From Desulfobacteraceae bacterium (GTDB lineage Bacteria > Desulfobacterota > Desulfobacteria > Desulfobacterales > Desulfosarcinaceae), in assembly GCA_003599575.1 (NCBI GenBank), contig QZKV01000012.1, positions 1 through 56,071 of the forward strand: DNA of 56,071 nt, given 5' to 3'. This document shows positions 53,151 through 56,071 of the stretch, piece by piece (the stretch's first letter is position 1; each line of letters opens with the position of its first letter). Below the pieces are notes generated by a model. That model did not search any database. It had not been told where the DNA came from and saw nothing but the letters and a program-made list of their open reading frames with translations. A program made the translations under genes and the position numbers.

Positions 53151-54326
53151 ATGAGGAATCGTGCAGGCGTAGCGTATTTCAGGAGGGCCGCCATACTTAT
53201 GGCCGGCTTGTTGGCATGTTGCATTTGGACGGACCGTGCCGGGAGTGATGCCGGGGTTGTGGCCGGGATCGGTGGCGATCATAAACCGGCGGGAGCCTAT
53301 GAAGCAAAGGTCGCGTGGGACGAGGGCACAGCCGCAGTGGACTACGGGCCGGGTCCCGGGGCCGGCCGGTTGAGGCCCGGCATTGTCATGGCCGACATGC
53401 TTCATATCGACGGCCGCCTGCTGATGGCCGCCACGGACGGCCAAAAGATCGATATCCTCGAAGTGTCCGACCGGCTCCGGGCCCTGACGGGCAGTGCCAC
53501 GGAACGCGACGGGCAGATTTTAGCCCTGAGATGGTGGCGGCCGTCCCCGCAACGGCCCCTTTATCTATCCGTCGTGGCCTGGCTGGATCAGAACGTGTCC
53601 GCCACGATTTTTTCCCTTGAAAATGATCGCCTGGTTCCGGTCGTCAAGGGGCTGGATACGATCCTCGGGGCTTTCGACACCGACGGCGACGGTCTGCCGG
53701 AGACGCTGCTCAGCCAGGAATTCGATCCCGAGGCTTTTTTCGGCAGGCGCATCAAGGAGCTTTACTGGGACGGGGACAAACTGGCGGACCGCAGCCCCGC
53801 TTTCGACCTCGCGCCCAGGTTTACCGTCATCGGCGGCCAACTGGCCGATATGACCGGCGACGGCAAACCCGAAGCGATCCACGTCCACAGCGGCATCCTG
53901 TGGATCTCTGCGGGCAAACAAGAGATTTACACCTCCGCCAAGCAGATGGGTGGCAGCCTGTCGGTCCTGACGTATAAAAAGAATCCCAAGATGAAAGACT
54001 ACATCACCACATCGGTTTTTTTCGAAGTAGCGCCGGTGGCGGCGGATATCGACGGCGACGGCCGGCCGGAAATTCTGGCCGTCGCATCCGACCAGTTGCC
54101 CATTAAGGCGCCGGGACTCGCCACCACCATCGATAACAGCCGCCTGATGGTGTTCAAGTATCAGGATGGCGCTTTTATCAAAGGCACACTTGGAAAGCCC
54201 GTGGCGGCCGCGCTGCAGGGTCTGGCCTTTGCTAAAGGGCGGGTGTGGTACGTGACCTCCGAGACCGGCTCGCTTCTGCGTCCCGGAGGCCCCAGCCGTC
54301 TGCACGCCCTATCGCTGCGGGAATAA
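53151..54326 (+). CDS. Exported FG-GAP/VCBS-repeat-like protein
   Basis: 391 aa from MRNRAGVAYFRRAAILMAGL; GGGAGGTG sits 8 bases upstream. A signal-peptide-like helix holds a possible lipobox (LACC). Calcium-loop motifs recur: FDTDGDGLPETLL, ADMTGDGKPEAIHV and ADIDGDGRPEILAV, typical of FG-GAP/VCBS beta-propeller blades. It is likely periplasmic or surface lipoprotein. Position after the outer-membrane barrel suggests they work together. Confidence 0.75.
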   Translation: MRNRAGVAYFRRAAILMAGLLACCIWTDRAGSDAGVVAGIGGDHKPAGAYEAKVAWDEGTAAVDYGPGPGAGRLRPGIVMADMLHIDGRLLMAATDGQKIDILEVSDRLRALTGSATERDGQILALRWWRPSPQRPLYLSVVAWLDQNVSATIFSLENDRLVPVVKGLDTILGAFDTDGDGLPETLLSQEFDPEAFFGRRIKELYWDGDKLADRSPAFDLAPRFTVIGGQLADMTGDGKPEAIHVHSGILWISAGKQEIYTSAKQMGGSLSVLTYKKNPKMKDYITTSVFFEVAPVAADIDGDGRPEILAVASDQLPIKAPGLATTIDNSRLMVFKYQDGAFIKGTLGKPVAAALQGLAFAKGRVWYVTSETGSLLRPGGPSRLHALSLRE

Positions 54327-54483
54327 CCCGCTTGTCCATGTGAGGCTGTCGGAGATACCAGCTATAAACCCGAACTTGTTTTTCTAAGTGCTCGAAGGCA
54401 TAAATTCAGTGACGTATAATCTTGTCTTCATTAACGTTACCGCTTTGGGGGATTTGCTTAGCCGGTGAATTGGTCGGCCTGGG

Positions 54484-54545
54484 GGTCGGAATCGGAATCG
54501 GCATCGATATCGAATTCGATTGCGACCCCGATACCGACCCCGAAT
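54484..54545. repeat. Degenerate GATNNC/hexamer repeat
   Basis: ATCGGAATCGGCATCGATAT continues as AATTCGATTGCGACCCCGAT and ACCGACCCCG, an imperfect hexanucleotide array in the gap between the FG-GAP gene and the selenoprotein. A hairpin CCGCTTC/GAAGCGG lies at 54579-54595. Confidence 0.5.
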
Positions 54546-54604
54546 AGTTACGTCCCAGTACCGGACTGCTCAGTTTTTCCGCTTCACCGAAGCGGCTATT
54601 TCCC

Positions 54605-55609
54605 TCAGGTGCGGCCTGGGGCGGCGGCGGGTGCCGGCGCTGTCTGGCCCTCAGAGGTTCCTGTTGAACTTGCTGTTGCCGCAGTCAACGCGTTGAAGCA
54701 GTTTCGGATGCGCGTCGCCTCGACCGTCATGGCTATTGCGGCTGCTTCCTGAAGTTCTTCCGTGGCGGCGCCGGCTTCCTTCGCGACCGCGAAGGAGATC
54801 TGCGCTCAGGTGTCACACCCCGCAGCAAGCGAAGCTGCCATGGCAACCAGGAATTTGGTTTTCTTGTCCAACACGCCAGGCCCATAGGCGGCGTCAAAGA
54901 AGCCCTGGTACAAACCAAACACATCCGACATACGCTCCTCCTCGCCGGCCGCATCGATCGGACCGGCTTTGCTCAGAAACACCGTGAACAGGTCGCGCGG
55001 AAGACTGCCCTCCTCCAGGCGCCCGATCTTTACGATCTCAAATCCCCGCGCAAGCTTGCGGATCATCTCCTCGCTGAAGAAGTGCACCACGAAGCCGCCG
55101 ACCTCGTATATCTGCTCACCAAGATGCCTGGCGGCGACATGCCCGTAATGCTTGTCAAAGACGCTGCGCACTGAGTAGGCGGCCAAGCCGCCCGGACGAA
55201 GCACCCGATGGATTTCGCGCAAGGCGAATGCGATCTCCTTCCCGCTCAGATGCATGCACAGCAGCATGTGCGAGTAGCAGGCATCGAAGCTGCCATCCGG
55301 AAACGGCAGCGGCTTGCGCACATCATGCGTCTGGATCTTGATTTTCGAAGCAAGCGACCGGTCCCGGGCCTTGTCGTTCAGCTCGCAGACCGATCGTTCC
55401 GAATAATCCAAACCCGCCACCTCAAGGCCGTTTTCGGCAAAATAGATGGTGTCCCTGCCCTGACCGGGGCCAAGCTCCAGCACGCGTGTCACCCCCTTCG
55501 CGCGAAAGAGGTCAAACGCCTGTCGCGCAAAGAAGCTGGGCTCCTCACCGAAAAATTCACGGTTTTGGCTGTAGACTTCATCCCAATGCCGTTTTTGATC
55601 GATTCCCAT
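54605..55609 (-). CDS. SAM methyltransferase-AhpD-like fusion, probable selenoprotein
   Basis: RBS AGGAGGTCC before ATG at 55609. Residues 1-200 are a class I SAM methyltransferase (VLELGPGQGRDTIYFAENGL motif I, HDVRKPLPFPDGSFDACYSH). From about residue 235 a carboxymuconolactone decarboxylase/AhpD-like domain starts (GLYQGFFDAAYGPGVLDKKT). Its active-site motif is C-D-T then TGA at codon 268 (54808-54806). The frame continues after the TGA as AQISFAVAKEAGAATEELQE and AAAIAMTVEATRIRN to a stop at 54605. That gives CxxU, with Sec in the position of the second AhpD cysteine, product 334 aa. A textbook SECIS hairpin follows (54777-54796). Conventional gene calling would end the protein at 54806. 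Confidence 0.85.
54777..54796 (-). promoter_or_regulatory. SECIS element of the methyltransferase-AhpD gene
   Basis: Minus strand: perfect 8-bp stem TCCTTCGC/GCGAAGGA with loop GGTC, beginning 17 nt after the UGA. The GGU-type loop and the distance match bacterial SECIS elements. Confidence 0.8.
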
Positions 55610-55973
55610 GGACCTCCTCCGGGGCGCCTCTCACAAATTCATCCGATGGCGGATTCTATAGCGGAATGCCCGTTAAATACAAGCCTCACCGACCACCGCC
55701 GCCGGCGCTTGCCGTCCGCTCGCCACCGCTCACCGACCGCCGCTCACCAAGGGCCCAAAATAGATGCTGCGTTTTCGCTGGTTCCCAAGCTCCGGCCTGG
55801 GAACCCGTTTCGGAAGCTCTGCTTCCCTTCCTTCCCACAGGTTGCCGGTGAACAGCTGAGAGCAACCGCATTTTCATCGGGCCAAAAAGTATGTGGAACG
55901 TCTGTGTGCGTCTTTTGGCGGCAAACGGATGGTGGCTTTCTATCTCGCCTGGGAAGCTGGAGCTTCCAGACTG
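55610..55973. other. Intergenic with palindromic elements
   Basis: No gene recognised. Palindromes GGTTCCCA/TGGGAACC (55780-55805), GGAAGC-TCT-GCTTCC (55812-55826) and GGAAGCTGGAGCTTCC (55952-55967) share a GGAAGCT-like core. They look like dispersed palindromic repeats, the last adjacent to the intron end. Confidence 0.5.
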
Positions 55974-56071
55974 ATAGGGGTGGGAAAACCTGGTTGCCCA
56001 GGCTCTCCCCCCTCCGAACCGGACAGGCGGATCTCCCGCATCCGGCTCTCCAGTCGGTGGTTATCCTCATG
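55974..56071 (-). mobile_element. Group II intron, 3' end (domains V-VI)
   Basis: Minus strand: GAGCCGGATGCGG with its partner TCCGGTTC (56048-56016) matches intron domain V, 33 nt versus the usual 34. It is followed by GGAGGGGGGAGAGCCTGG-GCAA-CCAGG and TTCCCACCCCTAT, a domain VI-like hairpin and 3' end near 55974. The intron-encoded reverse transcriptase would lie beyond the right edge of the window. Confidence 0.6.

Noticed and set aside
53149..53153. Longer start (53133) of the FG-GAP-like gene
   Set aside because: The RBS GGGAGGTG fits the ATG at 53151, and the upstream GTG/ATG-type start lacks one.
1..56071. tRNA or rRNA genes
   Set aside because: No T-arm GGTTCGAATCC-like block or rRNA signature was seen while reading; not called.

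Overview
The window looks like a chromosomal segment of a strictly anaerobic or microaerophilic Desulfobacterota (former Deltaproteobacteria) bacterium. The pointers are a diiron FprA-type flavoprotein, a large NAD-type glutamate dehydrogenase, a FeoAAB/FeoC ferrous-iron locus, several multi-[4Fe-4S] proteins, a fatty-acid or aromatic-acid uptake and activation operon, and two probable selenoproteins. No tRNA, rRNA or CRISPR array was seen. The assignment rests on protein resemblance only.

Layout. 1-5 kb: a decayed MFS fragment, succinate dehydrogenase/fumarate reductase subunits A and B with no membrane-anchor gene, a DUF378 protein and thymidylate synthase. 5-9.2 kb: lipoate-protein ligase and an Fe-S protein among three internally deleted pseudogenes (mnmA, mgsA, an acyl-CoA ligase). 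7.7-18.2 kb, minus strand: an operon of LivFGHM/K-type ABC transporter, acyl-CoA synthetase, two MaoC-like dehydratases, an SDR and an Fe-S protein, headed by a promoter with two palindromic operators. The divergent-side TetR gene carries the same palindrome. 19.4-22.1 kb: a DksA/TraR zinc-finger protein, an unknown coiled-coil protein and an amidohydrolase.

22.4-24.2 kb: a membrane-anchored MsrA-MsrB fusion, a translationally coupled small secreted protein with an in-frame UGA and a SECIS-like hairpin, and a secreted Met-rich MXKDX repeat protein. 24.3-37.9 kb: MFS transporter, DUF748/AsmA-like giant protein, glutamate dehydrogenase, CNNM/CBS transporter, MetE/UroD-like enzyme, FprA flavoprotein and a LbtU-like porin. 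38.2-43 kb: iron homeostasis, with feoA-feoA-feoB-feoC, bacterioferritin and a DtxR-family regulator. A palindrome at the regulator's own promoter recurs imperfectly at the feo promoter. 43-50 kb: a DUF457-type membrane hydrolase, then an ECF sigma factor, anti-sigma factor and DUF4097 protein bracketed by two membrane acyltransferases. 50.3-51.6 kb: a gene graveyard with three 37-bp tandem repeats and Fic and PAS remnants. 51.6-56 kb: an outer-membrane beta-barrel, an FG-GAP-like exported protein, a SAM methyltransferase fused to an AhpD-like domain through a CxxU motif (UGA plus a strong SECIS hairpin), and the 3' end of a group II intron on the right edge.

The strongest unusual signals are the two probable selenoproteins. 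Ordinary gene calling would truncate one at the UGA and miss the other.
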